Shown: piece by piece, positions 7,701 through 16,873 of the stretch
Layout of the letters: each line of letters begins with the position of its first letter
Numbering within the stretch: position 1 is the stretch's first letter
Assembly: GCA_018882965.1 (NCBI GenBank)
Contig: VEQY01000006.1
Span: 1-64,000 of the forward strand
Length of the DNA stretch: 64,000 nt
DNA from: Mycobacterium sp.
GTDB lineage: Bacteria; Actinomycetota; Actinomycetes; Mycobacteriales; Mycobacteriaceae
Reading direction: 5' to 3'
The notes under the pieces: generated by a model
Databases searched by the model: none
What the model was told of the DNA's origin: nothing
Seen by the model: only the letters and a program-made list of their open reading frames with translations
Made by a program: the position numbers and the translations under genes

Positions 7701-8914
7701 GTGTCGATGTAGGAGACGTCCTTGCCGGTGTAGATCGGGTTCATGTCCCGGGTTTGCGGCGAGGGTTCCAGCGCTCGCTCGGCGAGTTCGGCCCGCACCG
7801 CGGCGAAGAAATCCGACGGGAGCGCACACACGAAGCGGGGCCAGGTGTAGCGGGCGTTCCAGTCGCGGTGGATTTCGGTCACCCAGGTGTTCGGCGGGGT
7901 GTAGTCGGTACCGACCGGCAACAGTACGTTGCGGGTCAGCGCCACCGACTTCAACTCGCAGAACAGCTCGTAGGTGGCCTGCTGCGCCTCTGCCAACGAG
8001 GTTGCGGAGTCCATCCACCAGCCGGCCGCGTAGTGCGCGGGCATGTAGTGCGTCAGCAGACCGACTCCCGACGGGGCGATCCATTCGAACTCACTGCTGA
8101 ACTGCATGCGGCGCGGATCGCCGGAGCCGGCCATGGGTCCCCACTGGTGGTGCGGCCCACGCGCCCACGAGCTCGAGGTCAGCCCGGCGTCGGCGGCCAT
8201 GCCGGGAAACTGCGGGTCGTGGCCGAAAACGTCCAGCTGCCAGGCGGTGGCCGGGTGCGCACCGAGCACGTCGCGCTGATAACCGATTCCGTGCACGAAG
8301 TTGCGGATCGCCGTCTCTGCTCCGGTGAGGTTGGTGTTGGGCTCGTTGTAGGTGCCGCCCATCACCTCGACCCTGCCCTCGGCGATCATCCGACGAAGAT
8401 CGGCGCGATCTTCGGGGTGGGCATCGAAGTACGGCTTGAGGTAGTCGACCTCGGCCAGCACGAAGCGGTAGTCAGCGTCGCGGCGAGCCATCTCCAGGTG
8501 CGCCGCCACCAGGGCGAAGGCGTTGTTCTGCTTGCAGCGGCCCGGCGGATCCTCGGTCCACACGCTGGTGTAGGCGCCCTGGGTGTTCCACCACACCGGG
8601 TCGTAGTGGAAGTGGCTGACCATGAACATGGTCCAGCCCGGCTCGGCGACGACGAACTCGAAGTCGAAGGGGGCCGTCTCCCCGCTGAGGACGCGGGCGG
8701 CGCGCCGCTGCCCGGGGACGGGGTCGGCGACCCGCACGGCGACCTCGACAGACCCCTCGCCCGCGGCAACGGTCACCGGCGAGAGCGTCTCCATGCCCTC
8801 GCCACTCACCCTGACCGCGGTGGGAGCGGCGGCGTGGGCGTAACTGACCCGCACGATCTGCGACGGCGGGTCTCCGACGAAGAGTTCGGTGGACACCGCC
8901 GCGCTGACCTGCAC
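4739..8914 (-). CDS. GH38 alpha-mannosidase, large
   Basis: Glycoside hydrolase of 1391 residues that removes alpha-linked mannose. The GH38 zinc motif HFHYDPVWW is at 101-109 (H101, H103 and D105 visible). The nucleophile region WQLDVFGHD is at 225-233, with D228 the expected catalytic Asp. A middle mannosidase domain and beta-rich C-terminal modules follow, including a region near 1190-1290 that resembles the NEW3 domain. No signal peptide, so probably cytoplasmic. It is longer than I remember for M. tuberculosis Rv0648 (about 1215 residues), the extra part being mainly the N-terminal 90 residues and linkers. The GTG start at 8914 lies 7 bases after a TAGATT hexamer, suggesting a leaderless mRNA. 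It leads an operon with the genes at 4170 and 3186. Confidence 0.92.
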   Translation of the reverse strand: MQVSAAVSTELFVGDPPSQIVRVSYAHAAAPTAVRVSGEGMETLSPVTVAAGEGSVEVAVRVADPVPGQRRAARVLSGETAPFDFEFVVAEPGWTMFMVSHFHYDPVWWNTQGAYTSVWTEDPPGRCKQNNAFALVAAHLEMARRDADYRFVLAEVDYLKPYFDAHPEDRADLRRMIAEGRVEVMGGTYNEPNTNLTGAETAIRNFVHGIGYQRDVLGAHPATAWQLDVFGHDPQFPGMAADAGLTSSSWARGPHHQWGPMAGSGDPRRMQFSSEFEWIAPSGVGLLTHYMPAHYAAGWWMDSATSLAEAQQATYELFCELKSVALTRNVLLPVGTDYTPPNTWVTEIHRDWNARYTWPRFVCALPSDFFAAVRAELAERALEPSPQTRDMNPIYTGKDVSYIDTKQANRAAEDAVLGAERFSVFAALLGGARYPEAALAKAWVQLAWGAHHDAITGSESDQVYLDLLTGWRDAWELGRCARAGALSLITRALTTADDSVVVWNPLAHSRTDVVTAHFDEPVGAIRVVGADGAEAPAVVEDDGHSVSWRADAVGSLGWRSYRLVDGATSGWEPVDGVAIANDHLSVTVDPTRGGGVVSLRHGERELIAPGSVGNEIAVYEEYPAHPEAGEGPWHLLPIGPVVCSSAGPASVQAYRSALGERIVVSGTIGDVVRYTQTLTLVRGLDRLDCRITLDDFTGQDRLVQLRWPCPVPGALPVSEVGHAVVGRGFGLMHAGSADRAVDTAEHPWTLDNPAHGFFGLSSCVRLRIGAQTRAVAVAEVVAPAALVANGTPVRGLMVALARAGVTATCSGAEHTRYGHLDVDSNLPDARISLGGPEDNAFTAAVLNAADPQFAVELKRQLAETGQARLFVPAATSLESVWVPDADLRGVRDLPVLIVTGDTAVEDLAADLGDAEVIVEQQTPAACGDFEARTVALVNRGVPGFAVATDGTLHSSLMRSCSGWPSGTWIDPPRRTAPDGSNFQLQHWSHTFDFAFVTGPGDWRDTAMPARSAEFNHPLLWVRAGAGTGALPADGSLLTLSSAGTVALAAMKPSGNPTAIGSAVPVDPQTVTVRLVETTGAATRIGLSSPLLEISDLQAADLLEQPRVDEDPLRLHGYQIATLRAGVRATPVLRADQPLAPEAEAAQPLFARYWLHNRGPAPLGGLPAVAHLHPETVRAAPGDSVRLRLSVASDCSDTNLTGAVRLRAPRGWASDDAGVRRWAARGWSFDLGPRGHRETEVSLTVPPDAAAGHYPVRAQLSLNGDLPPAWRQTVEDVCVITVGDPDPELVRLDADPTEVTVTPGGIARLTATVASAAHCDLALEAHAISPWGTWDWIGPASRGAVLPARAAVEVGFDVTPPRWATPGRWWALIRFGCAGRLLYTPAVPVVVR

Positions 8915-8921
8915 GTCGGCA

Positions 8922-8927
8922 AATCTA
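8922..8927 (-). promoter_or_regulatory. -10 hexamer TAGATT, leaderless start of the mannosidase gene
   Basis: TANNNT followed by 7 bases and the GTG at 8914, with no ribosome-binding site. Confidence 0.55.
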
Positions 8928-8938
8928 CGCCGACGACA

Positions 8939-8970
8939 AACCGCCGGGCACCCGAAGGAGCCCGGCGGTT
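8939..8970 (-). terminator. Intrinsic terminator after the rhodopsin gene
   Basis: An 11-base perfect stem AACCGCCGGGC/GCCCGGCGGTT with a 10-base loop lies 22 bases after the rhodopsin stop and ends in TTTGTCG on the minus strand. It also separates the rhodopsin gene from the mannosidase promoter. Confidence 0.75.
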
Positions 8971-8991
8971 GCCGTGATCAGCGCCGGCGCG

Positions 8992-9723
8992 TCAGGCTGC
9001 CGCCCGTTCCCCGGCCGACGCGCTGAGTTTGGCCGACCCGGATACCAGCAGCAGGCCGAAGCCGACCTTGGCCAGCAGGTCGACGACGGCGAAGATCGCC
9101 ACCTCGGTGTCCAGTCCGACCGCCCCGGCTCCTTCGGTGCCGACTGCCCAGACGATCGGATACACGAACCACAGCACCACCAGGATGCCGAGCAGCTTGC
9201 TGTACAGCGCGGCGTGCTCGGGGCTGCGTTCAGCCGCCGCGGCCCGGATCGGTCCCGCGATGAGGTACAGCACGATGAGGAACGCGACACAGCTGATGAC
9301 GTACCAGACCCATCGGGTGTGTTCCTCCTTGGACAGCGACGCGATCAGGCCGGTGACAATCATCAGCACGTCAGCACCGATGACGCCGCCCACCAGCGCG
9401 TTGCGCTCGCGGGACTGCAGCGAGGAACTCAGCCGCGGCAGTGCCACCGTGACCAGGCCGAGCAGCAGTAGCGGCGTGGTCAGAACCCAGTCGAGGTAAC
9501 GCGCGTAGTAGACCGTTCGTTCGGTCCCGCCGGCGTCGATGAACGAGTGAATACCTTGATTGCTGGCCATGGCGAAGTACGCGCACGCCGCAATGGCGCA
9601 CACGAACCCGCTCGCGACCACATGGTGGCGGCGTTCGTCGGGAACGCTGTTGCCCAGAGCAACGATCAGCACCAGTCCTGCTGCCATACCGATCGTGCCG
9701 ATCCAGAGCCAGGTGTGAATCAC
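8992..9723 (-). CDS. Microbial rhodopsin, bacteriorhodopsin type with D-T-G motif
   Basis: Seven-helix retinal protein of 243 residues, predicted to be a light-driven outward proton pump. Helix C reads RYLDWVLTTPLLLLG: R75 and D78 (bacteriorhodopsin R82, D85), T82 (T89) and G89 in place of D96. Helix D keeps the D115 equivalent (GADVLMIVTG). Helix F has LWFVYPIVW, matching W182, Y185 and W189. The loop TEGAG with the following DTE retains both proton-release glutamates (E194, E204). Helix G has VDLLAKVGFG with D215 and the retinal lysine K219. Leu at the position of L93 predicts green absorption. The GTG at 9723 is preferred over 9729 because GGAG lies 5 bases before it. No carotenoid-cleavage enzyme for retinal is in the window. 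Confidence 0.93.
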   Translation of the reverse strand: MIHTWLWIGTIGMAAGLVLIVALGNSVPDERRHHVVASGFVCAIAACAYFAMASNQGIHSFIDAGGTERTVYYARYLDWVLTTPLLLLGLVTVALPRLSSSLQSRERNALVGGVIGADVLMIVTGLIASLSKEEHTRWVWYVISCVAFLIVLYLIAGPIRAAAAERSPEHAALYSKLLGILVVLWFVYPIVWAVGTEGAGAVGLDTEVAIFAVVDLLAKVGFGLLLVSGSAKLSASAGERAAA

Positions 9724-9801
9724 GACCACTCCTTTCCTTCAGTCCAATCGGACGAGTGGTGCTAATCATCCTCGCGGGTCGGGGCCTCAGACATTCCCGA
9801 G

Positions 9802-9836
9802 GCGTCACGAAGTCATCACGAATGAGTCAGCACGAA
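9802..9836. repeat. Three direct repeats of CACGAA, possible operator
   Basis: CACGAA occurs at 9806, 9817 and 9831. The last two sit in an 11-base unit GTCANCACGAA. They lie between the divergent rhodopsin and ABC1 kinase genes, 80-115 bases from the rhodopsin start and about 55 from the kinase start. The remaining gap (9724-9801, 9837-9889) shows nothing else I can support. Confidence 0.35.
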
Positions 9837-9889
9837 TTGAGACGGGACCGCGGCAGCGGGGCGCTGGATCGTTTGGCACACTCAAGTCA

Positions 9890-11260
9890 GTGAGTTCGAA
9901 CAAGCACCGTGACATCGCCAAGCTCGACCGGGTCCCTCTGCCGGTCGAGGCTGCCCGTATTGGCGTAACCGGCTGGCAGCTCACCCGCACCGGCCTCCGT
10001 GTCCTGGCCCGTCTGCCCGGCCGGGGGGCGCTGGGCGACAAAGTCATCAGGGAGATCCCGCAGGCCTTCACCGATCTGGGACCCACCTACGTCAAATTCG
10101 GTCAGATCATCGCTTCCAGCCCCGGCGCGTTCGGGGAGCAGCTCAGTCGCGAGTTCCGCAGCCTGCTCGACGCGGTACCGCCAGCCGATACCGCCGCCGT
10201 GCACCGGCTGTTCTCCGACGAGCTCGGTGCCGACCCGGCAGAGCTCTTCGCCCATTTCGAGGAGGAGCCGTTCGCCTCTGCCTCCATCGCCCAGGTGCAC
10301 TACGCGACGCTGCACACCGGTGAGGACGTGGTGGTCAAGATCCAGCGGCCGGGAATCCGCCGCAGGGTCGCGGCCGATCTCCAGATCCTGAAGCGATTCG
10401 CCCAGGTGGTCGAACTGGCCAAGCTGGGCCGGCGACTCTCCGCGCAGGATGTCGTCGCCGACTTCGCCGACAACCTGGCCGAGGAATTGGACTTCCGCAT
10501 CGAAGCGCAGTCCATGGAGGCCTGGGTGTCGGGGCTGCACGGGTCTCCACTGGGCCGCAACATCCGCGTACCGCAGGTGCACTGGGAGTACACCAGCGAG
10601 CGAGTGCTGACCATGGAGCGGGTAGCCGGTGTGCGAATCGATGACGTCAAGGCGATCCGCAAGCAAGGCTTCGACGGCACCGAACTCGTCAAGGCGCTGT
10701 TGTTCTCCACCTTCGAAGGCGGCCTGCGACACGGACTTTTCCACGGCGACCTGCACGCAGGCAACCTGCTCGTCGACGACCATGGCCGCATCGTGTTCCT
10801 GGACTTCGGCATCATGGGGCGCATCGATCCGCGTACCCGCTGGCTACTGCGTGAGCTGGTTTACGCGCTCCTGGTCAAGAAGGACCATGCCGCCGCTGGA
10901 AAAATCGTCGTGCTCATGGGTGCGGTGGGCAACGTCAAACCCGAAGCCCAGGCCGCCAAGGACCTGGCGGCATTCGCTCAGCCATTGACCCTGAAGACCC
11001 TCGGCGACATGTCGTACGCCGACATCGGGAAACAACTTTCGACCCTGGCCGATGCCTACGACGTCAAGCTCCCCCGCGAACTGGTGCTGATCGGCAAGCA
11101 ATTCCTGTATGTCGAGCGCTACATGAAGTTGCTGGCGCCGAAGTGGCAGATGATGAGCGACCCGCAGTTCTCCGGGTACTTCGCCAACTTCATGGTCGAG
11201 GTCAGTCGCGAGCACCAGGGCGACAGCAGTGGCAGCGACATCAGCGACGTAGAGGTTTAG
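9890..11260 (+). CDS. ABC1/UbiB-family atypical kinase
   Basis: Protein of 456 residues of the ABC1 (UbiB/COQ8) family, whose bacterial members support quinone metabolism. The family-specific KxGQ motif is at 69-72 (KFGQ). The Ala-rich nucleotide loop is FASASIAQVHYA near 127. The catalytic HGDLHAGNLL is near 284-293 and the metal-binding DFG near 304 (FLDFGIMG). It corresponds to M. tuberculosis Rv0647c. The GTG start at 9890 follows a weak CACACT hexamer at a 7-base distance and has no clear ribosome-binding site. The lipG-like gene follows after 10 bases, so the two are likely cotranscribed. Whether it acts on menaquinone synthesis, encoded elsewhere in this window, is an open inference. 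Confidence 0.9.
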   Translation: MSSNKHRDIAKLDRVPLPVEAARIGVTGWQLTRTGLRVLARLPGRGALGDKVIREIPQAFTDLGPTYVKFGQIIASSPGAFGEQLSREFRSLLDAVPPADTAAVHRLFSDELGADPAELFAHFEEEPFASASIAQVHYATLHTGEDVVVKIQRPGIRRRVAADLQILKRFAQVVELAKLGRRLSAQDVVADFADNLAEELDFRIEAQSMEAWVSGLHGSPLGRNIRVPQVHWEYTSERVLTMERVAGVRIDDVKAIRKQGFDGTELVKALLFSTFEGGLRHGLFHGDLHAGNLLVDDHGRIVFLDFGIMGRIDPRTRWLLRELVYALLVKKDHAAAGKIVVLMGAVGNVKPEAQAAKDLAAFAQPLTLKTLGDMSYADIGKQLSTLADAYDVKLPRELVLIGKQFLYVERYMKLLAPKWQMMSDPQFSGYFANFMVEVSREHQGDSSGSDISDVEV

Positions 11261-11270
11261 GGGCGACATC

Positions 11271-12176
11271 GTGGATATCCGGAGCGGAACGGCTCGTTCG
11301 GGCGAGATCGACATCTACTACGAGGACATGGGCGACCCGGCTGATCATCCGGTGTTGCTGGTCATGGGCCTCGGCGCGCAACTGTTGCTGTGGCGGGACG
11401 GTTTCTGTCGGCTGCTGATCGAGCGCGGCTATCGGGTCATCCGCTACGACAACCGCGACGTCGGCCTATCGGGCAAGGTGCACGGCCGGCGGGTCGACGC
11501 TCCCTTACTGCCGGGCTTGGTGCGTTCCTTTCTGGGCCGGCCCAGCCCCTCGGTGTACTCCCTGGAGGACATGGCCGACGACGCCGCCGCTCTGCTCGAC
11601 CACCTAGACATCGACCACGCGCACGTGGTCGGCGCATCCATGGGCGGGATGATCGCGCAGATTTTTGCCGCCCGACACAGCGGCCGAACCGACGCGCTGG
11701 GTGTCATCATGTCGTCGAACAACTCCGCTCTGCTTCCACCTCCGGCGCCCAAAGCCCTGCTGCCGCTCATCAAGGGTCCCGGGCCCGATTCCGGGCGCGA
11801 CGCCGTCATCGAGCATTCGGTGCGGGTCAGCACGATCATCGGAAGCCCGCGCTACCCGGTGTCGGAGGAACGACTGCGCGCCGAGGCCACCGAGGGCTAC
11901 GAGCGCTGCTACTACCCGCAGGGCATTGCTCGTCACCTTGGTGCAGTGCTGGGAAGCGGGAGCCTGCGCCGCTACAACAAGCAGACCCTCGCACCCACGG
12001 TGGTCTTGCACGGTCGCGAGGACAAGCTGATGCGCCCGTCCGGAGGGCGGGCCATCGCCGCGGCGATCCCAGGAGCGCGGTTGGTGCTCTTCGACGGCAT
12101 GGGCCACGACCTACCCGAAGGGCTTTGGGACGATATGGTCAGCGAACTGACCAAGACGTTCTCCGACGCACAGTGA
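11271..12176 (+). CDS. lipG: Alpha/beta hydrolase, LipG-like
   Basis: Hydrolase of 301 residues. The oxyanion region is VMGLGAQLLLW, the nucleophile elbow GASMGG at 121-126 (S123), the acid Asp lies in HGREDKLM near 250 and the His in GMGHDLP near 278. Order and position match M. tuberculosis Rv0646c (lipG), between the ABC1 kinase and the mmaA genes. No signal peptide. The substrate is unknown: the family includes esterases and lipases, and the location beside a mycolate methyltransferase hints at lipid substrates. The start is GTG, 10 bases after the kinase stop. Confidence 0.85.
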   Translation: MDIRSGTARSGEIDIYYEDMGDPADHPVLLVMGLGAQLLLWRDGFCRLLIERGYRVIRYDNRDVGLSGKVHGRRVDAPLLPGLVRSFLGRPSPSVYSLEDMADDAAALLDHLDIDHAHVVGASMGGMIAQIFAARHSGRTDALGVIMSSNNSALLPPPAPKALLPLIKGPGPDSGRDAVIEHSVRVSTIIGSPRYPVSEERLRAEATEGYERCYYPQGIARHLGAVLGSGSLRRYNKQTLAPTVVLHGREDKLMRPSGGRAIAAAIPGARLVLFDGMGHDLPEGLWDDMVSELTKTFSDAQ

Positions 12177-12298
12177 GATCAGCTAGGGTGCCCAAAATAA
12201 CGGGGATGTCTCAACATCGCTGACTCCAGCGCGGGTAACGGGCAACCGGTGCCGGGCCGGGCATACTCGTTCGCGTAGAGGGAGGCACGAGCGAACCG

Positions 12299-13198
12299 AT
12301 GTCCAGTAGCGAGTTCACCCGAGAAACGATGCGGCCGCGCTTCGAGGAAATCCAGGCGCATTACGACCTGTCGGATGAGTTCTTCGCCCTTTTCCAGGAT
12401 CCGACCCGCAAGTACAGCTGCGCCTACTTCACCGGACCCAACGCCACCCTCTCCGAGGCTCAGGTCGCCAACGTCGATCTCAACCTCGACAAGCTCGATC
12501 TCAAGCCCGGCATGACCCTCCTGGAGATCGGTTGCGGCTGGGGCCTGACCTTGCAGCGCGCGATGGAGCACTACGACGTCAACGTGATCGGCCTGACGCT
12601 GTCGAAGAACCAAAAGGCCTACTGCGAGAAATTACTTGCGGGGGTCGACTCCGATCGCAGCTTCGACGTGCGACTTGAGGGATGGGAGCAGTTCCATACC
12701 CCGGTGGATCGCATCGTCTCGATCGAGGCCTTTGAACACTTCGGTTTCGAGCGCTACGCCGACTTCTTCAAGAACTGTTCCGCTATCCTGCCGCCCGACG
12801 GCCGGATGACCATCCAGAGTTCGGTGGGCTACCACCCCTTGGAAATGGCTGCCCGGGGTACCAGGCTGACATTCGAACTCGCCAGGTTCATCAAGTTCAT
12901 GATCACCGAGATCTTCCCCGGCGGCCGTATCCCGAGCACGCAGATGATGGTCGAGCACGGTCAACGAGCGGGGTTCGTCGTACCGGAGCCCCAGTCACTG
13001 CGCAACCACTACATCAAGACGCTCGGCCTGTGGGCCGACGCGCTCGAACGCAACCGGGACGCCGCAATTGCGATTACCGACGAGGAGAACTATCACCGCT
13101 ACATGCGGTACCTGAAGGGCTGCCAGTACTACTTCATCGATCAGGCCATCGACGTGAGCCTGGTGACCTATCTCAAACCAGGCGCTGCCGCCGCCTGA
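12299..13198 (+). CDS. mmaA4: Mycolic acid methyltransferase, MmaA4 (Hma) type
   Basis: S-adenosylmethionine-dependent enzyme of 299 residues from the cyclopropane/mycolate methyltransferase family. The SAM motif LLEIGCGWG is at 74-82. Features shared with M. tuberculosis MmaA4 rather than MmaA1 or UmaA are the extended N-terminus ([17 protein letters not shown]), [17 protein letters not shown], the [15 protein letters not shown] region and the C-terminal end [10 protein letters not shown]. MmaA4 makes the hydroxylated intermediate of keto- and methoxymycolates (known for M. tuberculosis). It sits between lipG and rplA as in that species, but only one copy is present where M. tuberculosis has four. 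Product specificity is therefore inferred from sequence resemblance. Confidence 0.85.
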   Translation: MSSSEFTRETMRPRFEEIQAHYDLSDEFFALFQDPTRKYSCAYFTGPNATLSEAQVANVDLNLDKLDLKPGMTLLEIGCGWGLTLQRAMEHYDVNVIGLTLSKNQKAYCEKLLAGVDSDRSFDVRLEGWEQFHTPVDRIVSIEAFEHFGFERYADFFKNCSAILPPDGRMTIQSSVGYHPLEMAARGTRLTFELARFIKFMITEIFPGGRIPSTQMMVEHGQRAGFVVPEPQSLRNHYIKTLGLWADALERNRDAAIAITDEENYHRYMRYLKGCQYYFIDQAIDVSLVTYLKPGAAAA

Positions 13199-13205
13199 CG
13201 GGCGT

Positions 13206-13913
13206 TTAGTCCTCGGTGAAGTTCCGGGTGATGGCCGGGTCGACCGGAATGCCCGGACCGGTGGTGGTCGAAACGACGACCTTCTTCAGGTAGCGCCCCT
13301 TGGATGACGACGGCTTCGCCCGCAGCACCTCGTCGAGGGCTGCTCCGTAATTCTCGGCCAGCTTCTGCTCATCGAAGGACGCCTTGCCGATCACGAAGTG
13401 CAGGTTTGCCTGTTTGTCGATGCGGAAGTTGATCTTGCCGCCCTTGATGTCGGTGACGGCCTTGGCCACGTCTGCGGTCACGGTGCCAGTCTTGGGGTTG
13501 GGCATCAGCCCGCGGGGGCCGAGCACACGGGCGATTCGGCCGACTTTCGCCATCTGATCGGGGGTCGCGATCGCGGCGTCGAAGTCCAGGAATCCGCCCT
13601 GAATCTTCTCGATCAGGTCGTCGCTGCCGACGACGTCGGCACCGGCGGCGGTGGCCTGCTCGGCCTTCTCCCCCACCGCGAACACCGCCACCCGGGCGGT
13701 CTTGCCGGTTCCGTGCGGAAGGCTCACCGTGCCGCGCACCATCTGGTCGGCCTTACGCGGATCCACCCCGAGCCGAATCGCGACCTCGACGGTCGCGTCC
13801 TGCTTCTTCGAGGCGGTCTCCTTGGCCAGCTTGGCGGCCTCCAGAGGCGTGTACAGCTTCGTGCGGTCCACCTTCTCGGCGGCCTCGCGATATGCCTTGC
13901 TCTTCTTGCTCAT
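13206..13913 (-). CDS. rplA: 50S ribosomal protein L1
   Basis: L1 protein of 235 residues forming the mobile L1 stalk at the tRNA exit site. Recognisable by the N-terminal block [23 protein letters not shown], the [20 protein letters not shown] stretch, the [18 protein letters not shown] signature and the C-terminal [13 protein letters not shown]. It lies 68 bases downstream of rplK, the usual order. It converges with mmaA4, 7 bases apart, with no visible terminator. Confidence 0.98.
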   Translation of the reverse strand: MSKKSKAYREAAEKVDRTKLYTPLEAAKLAKETASKKQDATVEVAIRLGVDPRKADQMVRGTVSLPHGTGKTARVAVFAVGEKAEQATAAGADVVGSDDLIEKIQGGFLDFDAAIATPDQMAKVGRIARVLGPRGLMPNPKTGTVTADVAKAVTDIKGGKINFRIDKQANLHFVIGKASFDEQKLAENYGAALDEVLRAKPSSSKGRYLKKVVVSTTTGPGIPVDPAITRNFTED

Positions 13914-13981
13914 GATGTCTCCCGGTTCGTGTCGGAGGTGTGGTCAGACGAGCCGAAGCGGGCTCTCCCACGGATTGCTGA

Positions 13982-14410
13982 CTACTCGACGGTGATTCCC
14001 ATCGAACGGGCCGTACCCGCGATGATCTTAGCGGCCTGGTCGATGTCGTTGGCGTTGAGGTCCGCCTTCTTCGTCTCGGCGATCTCCCGCACCTGGTCCC
14101 AGGTGACCTTGGCGACCTTGGTCTTGTGCGGCTCGCTCGAGCCCTTCTGCACCCCGGCTGCCTTCAGCAGCAGCTTGGCCGCCGGCGGAGTCTTGAGCGC
14201 GAAGGTGAAGCTGCGGTCCTCGTAGACGGTGATCTCCACCGGGATGACATTTCCGCGCTGATTCTCCGTCGCGGCGTTGTAGGCCTTGCAGAACTCCATG
14301 ATGTTCACGCCGTGCTGGCCGAGCGCAGGGCCAACCGGCGGGGCAGGGTTGGCTTGACCCGCCTGGATCTGCAGCTTGATCATGCCGACGACCTTCTTCT
14401 TCGGGGCCAT
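13982..14410 (-). CDS. rplK: 50S ribosomal protein L11
   Basis: L11 of 142 residues, part of the GTPase-associated centre and the site linked to RelA activation and thiopeptide binding. It starts [36 protein letters not shown] with the Pro-rich N-terminal domain and ends with the rRNA-binding domain containing the family signature near [20 protein letters not shown]. It is cotranscribed with nusG upstream and rplA downstream. Confidence 0.98.
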   Translation of the reverse strand: MAPKKKVVGMIKLQIQAGQANPAPPVGPALGQHGVNIMEFCKAYNAATENQRGNVIPVEITVYEDRSFTFALKTPPAAKLLLKAAGVQKGSSEPHKTKVAKVTWDQVREIAETKKADLNANDIDQAAKIIAGTARSMGITVE

Positions 14411-14476
14411 GGCTTGTTTCCTTTCTGGTTTGGCGCGCTTTCGTGCGCCGGGCGCACGTTTCCGCGCCGAAGTTGG

Positions 14477-15677
<1,201 letters not shown>

Positions 15678-15726
15678 CGCTTGCTCCTCTGCGTCTCCGG
15701 GCGATCCCTCAGTCTATTCAGTTGAG

Positions 15727-15799
<73 letters not shown>

Positions 15800-15925
15800 T
15801 CAAGGCCCCTCCACGCCCCCACATGCTTCGCGCGCTCCCCGTTCGGTCAAGCCCATCCGACGGACAGCGCGCTTCACGTGGGAAAACCCCGCCAGGCGAG
15901 TGTAGCGCGCCCGGGGTCGAAGGTA

Positions 15926-16441
15926 CTAATCACGGGCAACCGGCTTGCGCAGGACCTGCCCGGTCTCGGGGTCCCAGCCGGCCGAGATCGAGTTCTCGCC
16001 CTCGTGTCCCATCAGGGTGGTGTACGAGACCATCAGGACCTCGCCGGTCTCCTCGTCGGTCAGCACGTTTCGGGAGGTGACGATGTCGGCGCCGAACCGC
16101 TCGACCACTGAGTCGATGTACATGGTGGCGATCAACGAGTCGCCTTCCTGGATCGGCCGGAGGAAGGTGAACTTCTGGTCCACCTGCACGATCTGCATCG
16201 TCTCGAAGCCCACGTCGACGTGCTGGAAGAAATGCCGCTGGGTCATCACCGCGAGGATCGAGACAAACGTCAGCGGGGCCAACAGGCCGTCGTAGCCGAG
16301 TTCGTGGGCGGCGGCCTCATCGAAGCTCGCTGGGTCGTCGGCCTTGACCGCCTTGGCGTACTGGCGGATCTGTTCGCGGCCGACTACGAAAGGCTCCGGG
16401 TAGCGCCAGATCATTCCCCGGATATCAGTTTTGAGCGCCAT
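15926..16441 (-). CDS. hadC: (3R)-hydroxyacyl-ACP dehydratase subunit HadC
   Basis: Hot-dog-fold subunit of 171 residues that pairs with HadB to dehydrate long-chain intermediates of the FAS-II cycle in mycolic acid synthesis (known from M. tuberculosis Rv0637). It begins MALKTDIRGMIWRYPEPFVVGREQIRQYAKAV and resembles HadA over its length (LGYDGLLAPLTFVSILAV matches LGYSGLPAPLTFMSVLGY). It lacks the catalytic D-x4-H, consistent with a substrate-holding role. It starts 3 bases after the hadB stop. The 12-residue tail after GHEGEN is longer than in HadA. Confidence 0.95.
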   Translation of the reverse strand: MALKTDIRGMIWRYPEPFVVGREQIRQYAKAVKADDPASFDEAAAHELGYDGLLAPLTFVSILAVMTQRHFFQHVDVGFETMQIVQVDQKFTFLRPIQEGDSLIATMYIDSVVERFGADIVTSRNVLTDEETGEVLMVSYTTLMGHEGENSISAGWDPETGQVLRKPVARD

Positions 16442-16444
16442 CGA

Positions 16445-16873
16445 TCACGCCAGAGTCGCGGTCGCGACGGCACGACCGAAAATCTTCTTCCCGCCATGGA
16501 GTGCGGTCAGCGCGATAGTGACCGCCTTCGTCTCGGGGTCTGCGGACTTGACCCTGCCGGTGAAGACGATCTCGGCGCCGACACCATCGTTGGGTACCGG
16601 CACCACGGCTGTGAACCGCACGTTGTACTCGGTGACCGCGCCGGGGTCTCCGATCCACGAGGTGACGTAACCACCGCCCAGACCCATGGTCAGCATCCCG
16701 TGTGCGATGGCGGTGTCCAACCCGACCTGCTTGGCGATCTCATCGTCCCAGTGGATGGGGTTGAGATCCCCGGACACCCCGGCATAGTTGACCAGGTCGG
16801 CCCGGGTCAGGGTGATCACCCTCTCGGGAAGCTCGTCGCCGACCTTCACCGAACTGAACTTACGCAGTGCCAT
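16445..16873 (-). CDS. hadB: (3R)-hydroxyacyl-ACP dehydratase catalytic subunit HadB
   Basis: MaoC-type hydratase subunit of 142 residues. The catalytic hydratase-2 motif is seen in VNYAGVSGDLNPIHWDDEIAKQ, with Asp at about 36 and His at about 41. It forms the active site in both HadAB and HadBC. The ATG at 16873 (MALRKFSSVKVGDELP) gives the family length and overlaps the end of hadA by 14 bases. The open frame up to 16948 lies inside hadA and is discarded. Target pathway of isoxyl and thiacetazone in M. tuberculosis (known). Confidence 0.95.
   Translation of the reverse strand: MALRKFSSVKVGDELPERVITLTRADLVNYAGVSGDLNPIHWDDEIAKQVGLDTAIAHGMLTMGLGGGYVTSWIGDPGAVTEYNVRFTAVVPVPNDGVGAEIVFTGRVKSADPETKAVTIALTALHGGKKIFGRAVATATLA

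Noticed and set aside
4940..8977. Plus-strand frames of 727 and 603 codons opposite the mannosidase gene
   Set aside because: Pure shadows of the GH38 gene. The translations are rich in His, Arg and Gly without any domain.
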